A DNA stretch of 64,000 nt from an uncultured Methanobrevibacter sp. (GTDB taxonomy: Archaea; Methanobacteriota; Methanobacteria; Methanobacteriales; Methanobacteriaceae), in assembly GCF_946184425.1 (NCBI RefSeq), contig NZ_CAMHFP010000003.1:1-64000 (forward strand). Reading direction: 5' to 3'. Shown here one piece after another: positions 28,930 to 38,262 of the stretch (the first letter of the stretch is position 1; each line of letters opens with the position of its first letter). The position numbers and the translations under genes were made by a program. Below the pieces are notes generated by a model that did not search any database, was not told the DNA's origin, and saw only the letters and a program-made list of their open reading frames with translations.

Positions 28930-29003
28930 TGTTGCAATAGGGTAACTGAAATTTAATGCACTCATGTACGGAGGTATTTTTGACTACAAACTGCTATAAT
29001 AAG

Positions 29004-29094
29004 TTAACCATCCTTATATTTAGTATTTCCACTAAAACCTAATCCCTTAAGAATTTCAAAATCATCTGGGGATGAGTATTCTCCAGATATGTAT
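29004..29094 (-). pseudogene. Short coding relic downstream of rhuM
   Basis: Minus-strand reading gives a start-less fragment (YISGEYSSPDDFEILKGLGF, then SGNTKYKDG and stop at 29004) that looks protein-like in composition. It overlaps the rhuM stop region in another frame. It is probably the 3' end of a lost gene; no family is recognised. Confidence 0.3.
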
Positions 29095-30126
29095 TTATTT
29101 TTTACCTTCCAGCCGTTTTATGGATTTAATCAGGTTATCAAAATCAGATTCATAATTTCTATCCTGATCTATTCTGAATTCCTTATACTCATTAATCGCA
29201 TGGGCTTTTGCTTCAACAGCTGAAACTTTACCCTTTCCTTCCAGTAGCGGCAGTTGGCTTAATTCAAGATATCCGTAAAGCAATGTTTTCCAGTCTTTCA
29301 TGAATGTTGGTTTTTGGGAATTTGCCCTTGTCTCGGCCAATGTTAAAAAACCGTCAACCAGTGTATTCAGTGAATCCAATTCCATTTCGTTTAAGTAGTT
29401 TTTTGAAATTACCACATCTGCCTGCAGGATTTTTCCATGAGGAGCATCTTCCCATGTTGTAAGTCCCATGTTAACTTTAGTTTTGTCGCTGCGGGATTTT
29501 ATGATTTCAGCGGCAGTCTGGCCGGTTATTGCAAAGAGTAGCATGTTCTGTACTGTGGCAAAGAAGTCTTTTGTTTCGTCGGCATCCAGATTGTAGTCGG
29601 CGCTTGTTGCATATAAATCAGTGATTTTCTGATTGAATCTTCTCTCTGATGCACGTATTTCACGGATTCTTGAAAGCAAATGGTCAAAGTAATCTTTCCC
29701 GAATCTTGAGCCTTTTTTTAATAATTCATCATCCAGTGCAAAACCTTTTACAATATACTCCTTAAGCACGCTTGTCGCCCATCTGCGAAAGTGTGTTGCC
29801 TGTTTGCTGTTTACACGATAGCCGACTGAGATTATGGCATCAAGGTTGTATAATATTGGCTGTGTTTTCGCATCGGGATTTATAATAACGATTCCACTAT
29901 TAGTGGAATCGTTCGGATTGAAAGTGACTTCTGATTTTACCAACTCTCCGGACTCAAAAATATTAGTTAAATGTTTGCTTATGGTTTTAATATTTTTACC
30001 AAACAATTCAGCCATTGTTTTTTGTGTAGTCCACATTGTGTCATTTTCAGAATCAATAATTACCTTTATGGCCACTGCTCCGTCTTCACTGGTGTATAAT
30101 AATGTTTTTACAATTTCATTATTCAT
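29095..30126 (-). CDS. RhuM family protein, 343 aa
   Basis: A full-length RhuM-type protein. The N-terminal DNA-binding-like part has MWTTQKTMAELFGKNIKTIS and the typical YNLDAIISVGYRVNSKQATH, followed by FRRWATSVLKEYIVKGFALD. The C-terminal half contains the WEDAPHGKILQADVV and SKNYL blocks of the family. RhuM proteins were first named as virulence factors and often accompany restriction-modification or Fic/Doc genes; their activity is unknown. Codon use is clearly richer in G and C than the surrounding genes, pointing to a separate acquisition. No partner gene is intact beside it. Confidence 0.88.
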   Translation of the reverse strand: MNNEIVKTLLYTSEDGAVAIKVIIDSENDTMWTTQKTMAELFGKNIKTISKHLTNIFESGELVKSEVTFNPNDSTNSGIVIINPDAKTQPILYNLDAIISVGYRVNSKQATHFRRWATSVLKEYIVKGFALDDELLKKGSRFGKDYFDHLLSRIREIRASERRFNQKITDLYATSADYNLDADETKDFFATVQNMLLFAITGQTAAEIIKSRSDKTKVNMGLTTWEDAPHGKILQADVVISKNYLNEMELDSLNTLVDGFLTLAETRANSQKPTFMKDWKTLLYGYLELSQLPLLEGKGKVSAVEAKAHAINEYKEFRIDQDRNYESDFDNLIKSIKRLEGKK

Positions 30127-30248
30127 ATTATAAGCTCCTGCATCTAAAATTAATATAATAATAAGTAGGTTTATAATGTATATAAAGAATTAGAGAGACC
30201 ATTTGGTAAGTAATATTTAGCATATCTTTTATTAAAAATCATGATGAT

Positions 30249-30485
30249 ATGATAGAGTTATTAGGTGCAGTTAAATCAATTTTAGAAAATTATTTTGAGG
30301 ATTGTGAACCTCATATTCGAATTTCTCATAATCCTGAAACTGGTTCTGAAAAATTAATTATAGTGATTAAAATAACTAATGATGATTCAAATGATTTTAT
30401 TAAGGATTTAATGGCGATTAACTCAAAAATAAGGCCTTTAAAAAAGAAATTTAATTTAATTGGTAGTTTTTTAATTAATGTGTAA
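30249..30485 (+). CDS. Small unknown protein, 78 aa, beside a decayed HEPN gene
   Basis: A 78-residue soluble protein (MIELLGAVKSILENYFEDCE...KLIIVIKITNDDSNDF) with an alpha-beta-beta-alpha look. The next frame, starting at 30491, is a decayed HEPN-like gene that lies just 5 bases downstream. Pairs of a small protein plus a HEPN protein resemble toxin-antitoxin layouts, so it may be the surviving antidote or adaptor. No ribosome site is obvious (gatgatatg). The family is not recognised. Confidence 0.5.
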   Translation: MIELLGAVKSILENYFEDCEPHIRISHNPETGSEKLIIVIKITNDDSNDFIKDLMAINSKIRPLKKKFNLIGSFLINV

Positions 30486-30490
30486 TCATT

Positions 30491-30902
30491 ATGACTCATT
30501 TTGATTGGAAAGGTTAGTATAATTTGGCTAAAAAATTATCTAAAAATATTGATGACGAAGCTTCAATTCGTTCAGCTATTAGTAGATGCTATTATTCTGC
30601 TTTTGTTCAGCTAGATATTATTTGGTTGAAGTAAAACATGAATAACATTTATTGGACACTGTAGGGGCGCACACGAATGTATATTCTTTCTTACAAAAAT
30701 CAGATAATTTTAATGAAATGAATTGGGGGAAGTATTAGAAACTTTGTTTGAAAAGAGGTATTGTGCAGATTATGATTGGCGAAAACACTGATTTAGAATT
30801 TTTTTTATCAATGATTTATCTATTGTTGAAACATTAGTTGAAAAAGCATTTTTGAATATGAATGTATTAAACAACAATCCTTCTGATTTTAGAATTCCAT
30901 AA
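30491..30902 (+). pseudogene. HEPN domain protein, decayed
   Basis: Reading through breaks gives MTHFDWKG(stop)YNLAKKLS, then DDEASIRSAISRCYYSAF, the first helix block of a HEPN family whose members start FDWxEYLxLA and continue AKLRSAISRAYYAAF. A stop at 30515 and another after DIIWLK at about 30630 interrupt it. The family-like TVGAHTNVYSFLQKSDNFNE survives in another frame, a shift occurs near 30727, and a further TGA occurs near 30790. It ends SDFRIP at 30902. At least four lesions show a dead gene. It probably once paired with the 78-aa gene upstream. Confidence 0.7.
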
Positions 30903-30978
30903 ATATTTTAATTATTTGTTTGTATTTAATAAATGCAAATTTTATCTATGTTTTATAGTATATAATTTCTTAAATTAA

Positions 30979-31640
30979 TTATATTCTAATAAACAATCTC
31001 CAAAAATCTTCAATCTCTTCCTCATCAAAAACAATAGGATTATTCTCCATACTTTCACCGATTGTAGCTAGTTTAACAATTTCTGCAATATCTTCCCTTT
31101 TAACTCCAAAATTTCTTAAGTTAATCTTACTTTCTGAAATACTACCCAACCAATTCATGATATCATCTATATTATTTCCATCTCATGCATCCAAAAACAG
31201 TTCCTTTTCACTCACATATTTTCAGTTTCTTTTTATCACTTCAAATAATGTTATTGCTACTGCGAAACAATGGTTTATCCCATACATCATTGTCAGGGGT
31301 TATGATATTGAGTGTGATGCGCTTGCACGTGGTTTGAAAATGCAAGTCCTGCAAAAAATAATCCATAATCACCTGCTTCTATACTCCAGATTATCCAAAT
31401 CACTTAAGCCAATGGAGGATACTTTATGATACTTCTCATTGAATTTCTGACCAGTGTTCGAATGTATCTATCTGATGGTTTTGACCAGGTAAGATTCCAT
31501 TGCAGGGGATAAAGCGTCAAGATTTGTTGATAATATCATATTCTTATCCATTGTGCTGGTCAGTTCAGCTACTAACCATGATTCCTTTGGATATATGTAT
31601 TCTGAACCTAAATTTAAATTCCATTCATTTATAATTCTAT
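30979..31640 (-). pseudogene. Iron-containing alcohol dehydrogenase, decayed and 5'-truncated
   Basis: On the minus strand, ELTSTMDKNMILSTNLDALS, then PAMESYL, matches the DALxHAxExY block of group III alcohol dehydrogenases. Further along, FAGLAFSN (about 31340) and NWLGSISESKINLRNFGVKR, then EDIAEI, ending DFWRLFIRI at 30979, match the C-terminal half. Several frameshifts and stops separate the pieces and the N-terminal NAD-binding half is missing. The metabolic origin is out of place among defence genes, so the island probably inserted in or replaced this locus. It abuts the stop of the TIR gene. Confidence 0.65.
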
Positions 31641-32620
31641 TCATAGATTATATTTTTAAAACTTTCAATTAATTCCTCTGAAATATTATTTTTATGAATT
31701 TCATAAAATCTTCTTAAAATTACTTCTCCATCATTTCCATGTAATTGATTATTTCGTATTACACTATCAACTAATAAATCTATTTGATTTTCATCAAAAT
31801 CTTCAAAATAAGGTTCAATATATCTTAATAACTTGTTACATTTATCATAATTCCAATTTAATCGGGGATTGTTTAATTTAGACAAAATGATATTTGTCAT
31901 TGCATAATGGTAATAATTAACAATTTCTTCTTGCATTTGGTTAATATTGCGAATATGCTTAGATTGAATTTTATTTAAAAATCCATAAGATTCTGTTCCA
32001 TCAATAGATAATGGAATTATCATACAACCTCTTTGCAAAGCCATTCCAACTTCCTGACTACAATAATCAGATTTTTTAAAATCATCACTTAATAATGCTA
32101 TAAATATATCTACTTGTTTTAATTGATTAAATATTTCCTCAGCCCATTCACGAGAAATATTAATGTCTTCATGGGCTAGAAAACCATCAAGTCCAATTTC
32201 TTGCAATGCATCTTTAATTTGTGCACAATATTCTTTATTTTGGTTTGAATAACTTATAAATGCAATTTTGTTTATTTCTTTTTTGTTATTTGTTGAAAAA
32301 TCATATTGGGCATATAAATCATCGATTTTCCTTGAACTTATGCCATATTTTCTAAATAAATATCGAATCATTTGTATTGCTTCTTCTTCATTATCGTGTA
32401 ATGCTTCGGATATTACTCCAATAACATTGTATTCATAATCATCATCACCGAAATATTGACTTCTTGTTAATCTATCATATTCATTAAGTAAATAATCAAA
32501 TTCAAAACTTTCTAAAATTGAATACCAATTAATTTGGTTTTCAACAGTTTCATTTTTAAGTAATAATTCACTTATTTCCATTGCTAGTATTTTTAATTCA
32601 TCAGGCATTGTCTTCACCAT
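31637..32620 (-). CDS. TIR domain protein, third gene of the Gabija-like operon, 327 aa
   Basis: An N-terminal helical region (1-110) is followed by a TIR domain at about 117-225: KIAFISYSNQNKEYC (box 1), GLDGFLAHEDINISREW (box 2 region), DIFIALLSDDFKKSDYCSQE and VGMAL with the candidate NADase glutamate E190, and MIIPLSID. A helical tail of about 100 residues follows. TIR domains in defence systems degrade NAD or make signal molecules. Its ATG begins directly after the TAA of the UvrD-like gene (no spacer), so the two are translated together. A TIR gene is not part of the classical two-gene Gabija system. Confidence 0.85.
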   Translation of the reverse strand: MVKTMPDELKILAMEISELLLKNETVENQINWYSILESFEFDYLLNEYDRLTRSQYFGDDDYEYNVIGVISEALHDNEEEAIQMIRYLFRKYGISSRKIDDLYAQYDFSTNNKKEINKIAFISYSNQNKEYCAQIKDALQEIGLDGFLAHEDINISREWAEEIFNQLKQVDIFIALLSDDFKKSDYCSQEVGMALQRGCMIIPLSIDGTESYGFLNKIQSKHIRNINQMQEEIVNYYHYAMTNIILSKLNNPRLNWNYDKCNKLLRYIEPYFEDFDENQIDLLVDSVIRNNQLHGNDGEVILRRFYEIHKNNISEELIESFKNIIYE

Positions 32621-34330
32621 TTATTTGTCATAAAATATAGATTTCCACATTCCATAATCTTTTTTCGGAACCACTAAATATAAAAGCTTTTTAGCTCTTG
32701 ATAATGCTACATAAATCACTCTTAATTCTTGGTTTTTATCTAAATTAAGATTATTTGGAATTATTTCACTATATTTCTCATTGTGCTCGGTTTCTTCTTT
32801 TAAAAGCAATAGTGTAGCATCAAAAGAACCCCCTTTTACACTATGCACAGTACCAATATTGTAATTTAAATTATTTTTTGAATCTTCATTAAATAACAAG
32901 TCAAAAGTAACTTCTTTTGTATAATAATCTGTTTTGTACATTTTACCATGTTTTACTTCACTTAATCTAAAATAATCTTTAAATCTATAATTCACTTCAT
33001 TAATCCAAGAATTAATGGTCTGATTATTTTCAATTGGTGGAAAAACATTTATGAAATTATAAACATTTAAGCGATGATTTTGAAAACCTTGAATTTTAAT
33101 TTCTTCAAATATGTCTAGGTTAGTAATCTTGTTATTATTATATTTAAGTTTAAGGTATTCTTTTTCCATTATCTGAAAACCTTCTAAATGATTTTTATTA
33201 TTCCAGTGATACAAACCTTCGAGAATATTCACAGTCCGGCTTTTACTATCTGAATAAAATTCAAAAAGATATTGAACATCTTTGATTTTCAAGGACTTTT
33301 TATATTTATTCACTTCTTTATTTCCCCTAAATAGTATTGAAACATTTTTTTCATCAAGTCTGATTCCATTTTTAATACATTCTTCTTCAAATTCATCTAT
33401 TACATGTTTATAATTATTTTTGTAAGGTATAATTTTTGGGGGTATATCTGTATCATGAGGACATTTTGAATAAATGCTTTCTATACTCGATAGTCTCGAG
33501 AAAAAGTCACAGATTTTTTGAGAGCTTCTAAAATTATAATCAAATATTATTGAATTATCTTTCCATTTTTCATATTTTTCATTGAATAATTCAGGTTTTC
33601 CTCCTTTCCATTCATATATTGACTGTTCTGGATCACCCACTAAAATAAGATTATTCAAACCATTCTCAACTAATAAATCAATTATCCTCATCTGAATATC
33701 TGAAGTATCTTGTGCTTCATCAATAATCATGTGAGGAAATCTAATGGACAATGCTTTTGCAATATGAGGATATTGTTCTAATACCCTCATTGCATGATAA
33801 TTTGCATCATTTTGAGTTGCAAATCCTTCTCTAGTTAACCTATATTTCATTTGTTTAACTGTATCATAATTTAAGTCTTTCTTTTTATAGTTTACTTCAC
33901 CATCAATTAAAAACTCCACCCTATCAAAATAATTTTCAATATAATCTCCGGAAGACCAATGACTAATGGGGTCTCCAACTAATATTGGTCTTTTTTCACA
34001 ATTCATTACTAAATGTCCATAAGGTAAAAATAGGTATTTGTTAAAAAAACTATCAAGTGTTCCAATAAAATGTGTATAATTGATTTCTAAATTTCTGTCT
34101 TTTTTCTCAAGATTTTCTTTTATTTCGTCAGCTGCAATGTTAGTGAATGAAAGAACAGCTATTCCAGATTTTTTATTATTCCAATTTTTAATAAATCTAT
34201 AAACTCTTTCTGTAACTGCAGCAGTTTTTCCACTTCCAGGACATGCTTTTACAACAAATTTTCCAGTTTTATTTAAATCTAAAAATTTTTCTTGCATATC
34301 TGTCCATGAATGTTTAGTTGTTTTAGTCAT
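32621..34330 (-). CDS. gajB: UvrD/Rep-like superfamily 1 helicase, GajB-like, 569 aa
   Basis: The superfamily 1A helicase motifs are in order: Q-like region, Walker A ACPGSGKTAAV, motif Ia SFTNIAADEI, Walker B MIIDEAQDTSD, motif III GDPEQSIYEWKGG, motif IV FRSSQKI, motif V TVHSVKGGSFDATLLL, and motif VI YVALSRAKKLLYLV. Length is a little above the roughly 500 residues of Bacillus GajB. It sits 8 bases downstream of the OLD-family nuclease gene, the gene order of Gabija, in which GajB senses DNA ends and activates GajA. A general repair helicase is the alternative, but the operon context argues for Gabija. Confidence 0.85.
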   Translation of the reverse strand: MTKTTKHSWTDMQEKFLDLNKTGKFVVKACPGSGKTAAVTERVYRFIKNWNNKKSGIAVLSFTNIAADEIKENLEKKDRNLEINYTHFIGTLDSFFNKYLFLPYGHLVMNCEKRPILVGDPISHWSSGDYIENYFDRVEFLIDGEVNYKKKDLNYDTVKQMKYRLTREGFATQNDANYHAMRVLEQYPHIAKALSIRFPHMIIDEAQDTSDIQMRIIDLLVENGLNNLILVGDPEQSIYEWKGGKPELFNEKYEKWKDNSIIFDYNFRSSQKICDFFSRLSSIESIYSKCPHDTDIPPKIIPYKNNYKHVIDEFEEECIKNGIRLDEKNVSILFRGNKEVNKYKKSLKIKDVQYLFEFYSDSKSRTVNILEGLYHWNNKNHLEGFQIMEKEYLKLKYNNNKITNLDIFEEIKIQGFQNHRLNVYNFINVFPPIENNQTINSWINEVNYRFKDYFRLSEVKHGKMYKTDYYTKEVTFDLLFNEDSKNNLNYNIGTVHSVKGGSFDATLLLLKEETEHNEKYSEIIPNNLNLDKNQELRVIYVALSRAKKLLYLVVPKKDYGMWKSIFYDK

Positions 34331-34338
34331 AAAAACAC

Positions 34339-36060
34339 CTATTTTTTACAAACAAACTCTAAAGCGGTATCAATGTAGTCAGGTACAGTATAATTAATAT
34401 CTTTATCTTTATTTAATTCATTTGATAAGATCCAAGCAATTCTGGACTTTTTAATGCTCTTTTTTGATTCATTCATAATGGCACATATTTCTTCATTACT
34501 ATTGTTAAATACATTTTTGAATATACTCGGATGTATTTTATTAAATGTTTTACGAATAAATGATTTATCAGGGTTGCAGATTAATAAATCATATTCAAAT
34601 GTTTTTTCAGCACCACAAACTTTTAAATTTTTATTTTCTTTTTCTTCTAACATTTTAAAAGTATTAGATTCTGCATCATCAAGTTCTTTTCTATCTTTAT
34701 CAGTTATTATTGCTCCTTTGAATATTAATTCATTTTCTTCATCGAATAATGGGATAAAATGTTTAAAACTCACACCATTTAACATTACAACTTCAACACC
34801 TTTATTTTCTAAATCATAACCTAATTTTTCAGCAAAAATGGGGACTAATAAAGCTTCTGATATTCCTTCAACAAAAATAACTCGTTTACTGAATAATAAT
34901 TGGGATTTGGTAACATCTAAAAACTTTTGTAAATATTCTTTATTTTCTTCATCAAAGTTCAATGATTTGAAATCAGCACTGACTACATTTTCATTTTCAT
35001 AATCTCTTTGCAATATGATTAAGGAGTCTAAATCTGCTTTTGCGGTTATTGTTGGTGAATGTGATGTTATGAATATTTGAAAACTTTTCTTATCATTCAA
35101 TTCTTTATTTAATGTATTCAAATAACTGAAAAATAGATTCTGTAATTGTGGCTGCAGGTGTGCTTCAGGTTCTTCAATTAACAATGATAGGTATAATGAA
35201 TCATCACTTTTTGATAAATCTTCTAATCGAGTTAGTAAAATTGCAATGTATATTAAATTGTTATGTCCTAAACCGTTTTGATGTAAATCTAAGTATTTTT
35301 CATTTGTTTCATCTTTTGTAAGTGGAATTTTGATTTTTAAATTTTTGCTGAGTTCTTCATAATCTTGATCAAGAGGCAGTATGTTTAGTGTAGCATCTTC
35401 ATCAAAAGTAATTTTGTCTAAATGTTTTGCAATGTATGTTTTCTTGACTTCTTCAACAAAACCTGAAAATTCACTTTCTGCAATGTTGTTACTAAATTCT
35501 TCAACCATAGTGTTACGATTGTAATCCTCGGATATATTTTTTTCATCAAGGCCAATAACCAAATCGCCCAATTGGTTATAACGTCCTGGTCTTAAGTATC
35601 GCTCAGCGTCTCTTAGGGCACCAAGATAAACTTGAATAAATGAATGAAAAACTTCCGATGGAATATTTGCTCCTTCGTTTTTACCTCCCCAAACATCACT
35701 ATGGATTCTTTCATATTTGTTATATTGTCTTAAACTGAATTTGAAGTGTAAATCTAATGAATCATTTTCAGCATCATATAATTCAATAAAATAACCAATT
35801 TCTTCATCAACATCTTTTTTAAATGATAAATCAAATTCTATGGGTTTTAAATTTTTATCGGTTATTGAAATGTGAAAATCATTTTTAGTTACTCTTAATC
35901 CATCTTGGTCTCGGTATCCTAAACAGATTCTTAAAGCATCAATAATTGTTGTTTTTCCAGCATTATTTTCTCCAATTAAAATATTAATTCCTTTAGAAAA
36001 ATTTAATTCAATGTCTTTTATTGACCTAAAATTTCTTATTTTTAATTCAGTTAAATACAT
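34339..36060 (-). CDS. gajA: OLD-family ATPase-TOPRIM endonuclease, GajA-like, 573 aa
   Basis: An ABC/SMC-type ATPase domain begins MYLTELKIRNFRSIKD, with Walker A GENNAGKTT at 30-38. The signature region is DLHQNGLGHNNLIYIA, Walker B is LSLLIEEPEAHLQP, and an ITSHSP switch histidine follows. A TOPRIM nuclease domain follows, with RVIFVEGISEALLVP and ITDKDRKELDDAE carrying the metal-binding acidic residues. Length is close to the 578 residues of the Bacillus Gabija GajA. With the downstream helicase gene it forms a Gabija-like antiphage system that nicks phage DNA when nucleotides are depleted. The first ATG lies upstream of MYLTEL and is followed by AAAT context; ggtgatttcatg gives the ribosome site. 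Confidence 0.88.
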   Translation of the reverse strand: MYLTELKIRNFRSIKDIELNFSKGINILIGENNAGKTTIIDALRICLGYRDQDGLRVTKNDFHISITDKNLKPIEFDLSFKKDVDEEIGYFIELYDAENDSLDLHFKFSLRQYNKYERIHSDVWGGKNEGANIPSEVFHSFIQVYLGALRDAERYLRPGRYNQLGDLVIGLDEKNISEDYNRNTMVEEFSNNIAESEFSGFVEEVKKTYIAKHLDKITFDEDATLNILPLDQDYEELSKNLKIKIPLTKDETNEKYLDLHQNGLGHNNLIYIAILLTRLEDLSKSDDSLYLSLLIEEPEAHLQPQLQNLFFSYLNTLNKELNDKKSFQIFITSHSPTITAKADLDSLIILQRDYENENVVSADFKSLNFDEENKEYLQKFLDVTKSQLLFSKRVIFVEGISEALLVPIFAEKLGYDLENKGVEVVMLNGVSFKHFIPLFDEENELIFKGAIITDKDRKELDDAESNTFKMLEEKENKNLKVCGAEKTFEYDLLICNPDKSFIRKTFNKIHPSIFKNVFNNSNEEICAIMNESKKSIKKSRIAWILSNELNKDKDINYTVPDYIDTALEFVCKK

Positions 36061-36458
36061 GAAATCACCAACTATTATGAATATATGATTTGGAGATATT
36101 TAAATTTCAACAGAGCATCTGAAAAGTAATGGTGCGATAAGTTAGGGTCTATTTCCCATTTAAATCAGTGAAATTTTATTTCAATCCCGTTATGATGGGA
36201 TTTTTCCCATTTAAAATCATAATCAAGTGATTGATTATGAAGTTGCATGATATTATGTACAAATAAATATAAAGCATTCATTATGTTTATGTGCTATGGA
36301 AAGAATGAAAAAGGTTAACGTTAGTGAACGATTATAATCTTTGTAATGCAAGCCAATATGTAGAATGTAATGTTAAATTTAATTTAGCTACTATTGAAAG
36401 TAAATTCAAAGGAATAATCAATTAATATATGGTTATTTAGTAATAACCTTGCAGTAAT
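36061..36458. other. Noncoding region upstream of the Gabija-like operon
   Basis: No gene is seen between the gajA start and the insertion-sequence end. It holds the repeats and inverted repeats listed at 36151-36240 and AT-rich DNA. A minus-strand frame through 36384-36458 continues into the IS end and is not credible. Confidence 0.5.
36151..36240. repeat. Cluster of direct and inverted repeats upstream of gajA
   Basis: ATTTCCCATTTAAATCA (36151-36167) recurs as TTTTCCCATTTAAAATCA (36202-36219). Between them AATCCC (36183-36188) and GGGATT (36197-36202) form a hairpin followed by T. Directly after, TCATAATCA (36217-36225) and TGATTATGA (36232-36240) form a perfect 9-bp inverted repeat with a 6-base loop. 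The cluster sits 90-180 bases before the gajA start and may be an operator or attenuator. Confidence 0.5.
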
Positions 36459-36482
36459 GGCACTGTCAAAAATTGTCATGAT
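36459..36482 (+). repeat. Left terminal inverted repeat of the insertion sequence
   Basis: Begins GGCACTGTCAAAAATTGTCA. It pairs with 38239-38262 on the other strand with two mismatches at positions 4 and 5. Confidence 0.75.
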
Positions 36483-36514
36483 TTTGCTTTGTTTTTTTAG
36501 TGAATTGTGGGTTT

Positions 36515-37920
36515 TTAGTTGAGATTGTAAACAACATTTCTTTGTGTCCAGCGGGCTTTTTGTAGTCTTATCCATCGAATTAATCCTTTTTTTGTTCTAA
36601 ATGTTCTTTTTAGATTTCTTGGAAGTGTTATTTTGAAGTATCCTTCAATTTTGTTGTTTGTTCGTGGTATTTGTGGGTTTTTATGGTATTCTGTTGTTTT
36701 GTTGAATTTCTTTTTCAGGGTTTTTAAAAAATTCTGTGTGTTTTTGTCGAATTGGTTTATTTTGTTGTAAATTGTGTTGAATCTTTGTTTTGCTGCTTTT
36801 TCGGTGTCTGTATCATAAATTGCTCTTATTCTTTCAGTTATGCTTTCTTGGTCTTGTAGTTCTTTTCTTTTTTCGGATAAGTCTCTTCTGAGTTGTCTTG
36901 TTGTTTTTCTAATTTTTTCCTGGTTTTAATTCTGTTTTGGCGTGTTATATCTTTTATGCTTCTTCTTTTTTCATTTATTCCTTTACTTTTGTTTTTTATT
37001 CTCAGTATTCGTTCTTCATTTTTGTCTATTTTTGTTTCTAGGCTTTTTATTCTTCTTTGGATTTTGTTGATTATTTTGTAGGATTTGTCATGATGATTTT
37101 TGATTATGTGGAATATGCAGAGTTGTTGTTTCATGCAAATTCTTTCAATTATTGGTGGATATGTCATGTGGCCGTCTGTTATTAGTATTTTTTTAGGTAA
37201 TCCTTCTAAGCTGTATTTTAAGAAGATTTCCATGAATTCATTGTCGAAATCTTCTTGAGGAATTATCTGATCATTTATTATTAAATTGGTTACTGCATCT
37301 ATTATGGCTAATCTAACCATATTTATGCCGTTTTCGCATAAATATTCTTCATCGTAGTGATATATTCAGCTAGGTTCAATATTTGTTTCTTTTATGATTT
37401 TTTGAAGGTTTTCCTCTTTTTGTGTGATGAAGAATTCAGAATATTTAGATTCGTGATAATATGCCGTTTGACGAGGTAATTTTATTCCATTTTCAAGTTG
37501 AATTAGTTCTGCCTTTTTTTGGTAAGATAAATAAGCAATTGACTCATATTCTAATGATTTTTCACAAATGGCTCGCGTATAATTAGAATATCTTTTAATA
37601 AAATTTTCCAAGCTGGTTGTGTGTGTTTTCCCACATTCAGGACAGATATATTGTTTTTTACGTATATTCGACCATTTGTTTGGTTTTGCAGGCCTAGAAC
37701 CATTGCTGTTCATCGTGCTATCGCAATTTGGACATAATGGCCTATCATACTCATAATATACAATTTCCGTGTAACAATCACAATAATATTCTCTAAAAAA
37801 GTTCAAATCATCAGGATCAATTAAATTACACACATTTAACCGATCACAATCCAAAAAATACAAAGGTTTATTTAAAATGTCAACAAAATTATTACTTGTA
37901 AAGGGTTTTATAGAGCGCAT
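36515..37920 (-). pseudogene. DDE transposase, inactivated by one stop and one frameshift
   Basis: The product would be about 468 residues. The N-terminal part (36 residues onward) has zinc-ribbon cysteine pairs CPNCDSTM and CPECGKTH. A TGA at 37366-37368 interrupts NIEPS(stop)IYHYDEEYL, where the first catalytic aspartate lies. The frame continues with ILITDGHMTYPP (second aspartate) and CIFHIIKNHHDKS. A shift near 36900 leads to LRRDLSEKRKELQDQESITE and TNNKIEGYFKITLPRNLKRT, with the probable catalytic glutamate, and ends ARWTQRNVVYNLN at 36515. Two lesions make it inactive unless supplied in trans. Confidence 0.8.
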
Positions 37921-38238
37921 ATAATTATAATATACCCTTTACATTATTTATACACTTCTATTTTTAATATTAGTCATTTTAAACACTTGAATTTATATTA
38001 ACTTGATATTCATCAAGTTATAAATCTATTAAAAACCAAATAGGAAGTTAAATTAAAAATAAATAATGATGATTAAAACAAATTTTTTTACAAAATTATT
38101 TAATTTAATCAACCGTATATTCCATTAAAATCAATTTAAAAATCAAATAATAATTAGTTTTTAATATAACTAATTTATAATTTTATAAAATGTATTTAAC
38201 GTGATAATATATTTTAAAGATTAAATTAAAGTGATTTT

Positions 38239-38262
38239 ATCATGACAATTTTTGACAAAGCC
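38239..38262 (-). repeat. Right terminal inverted repeat of the insertion sequence
   Basis: Reverse complement begins GGCTTTGTCAAAAATTGTCA, matching the left end except at two positions. Confidence 0.75.

Larger units (their letters stand above)
36459..38262 (-). mobile_element. Insertion sequence with 24-bp terminal inverted repeats and a dead transposase
   Basis: The left end at 36459-36482 and right end at 38239-38262 are inverted copies matching at 22 of 24 positions; the shared core is TGTCAAAAATTGTCATGAT. Between them is a minus-strand transposase pseudogene (36515-37920) and a noncoding 5' part of about 320 bases, which includes the palindrome ACTTGAT-attc-ATCAAGT at 38001-38018. No matching target duplication is visible outside the ends. 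The family is not resolved by eye; it is a DDE type of the ISNCY or MULE-like kind. Confidence 0.75.

Noticed and set aside
31157..31429. 90-aa plus-strand ORF
   Set aside because: It is the antisense of the decayed alcohol dehydrogenase (FAGLAFSN region on the minus strand).
36183..36219. CRISPR-repeat-like TTTCAATCCC sequence upstream of gajA
   Set aside because: The start resembles methanogen CRISPR repeats, but there is no second full copy at spacer distance, no array and no cas gene in the window.
36384..36575. 63-aa minus-strand ORF
   Set aside because: It spans the IS left end and overlaps the true transposase C-terminal frame in another phase.
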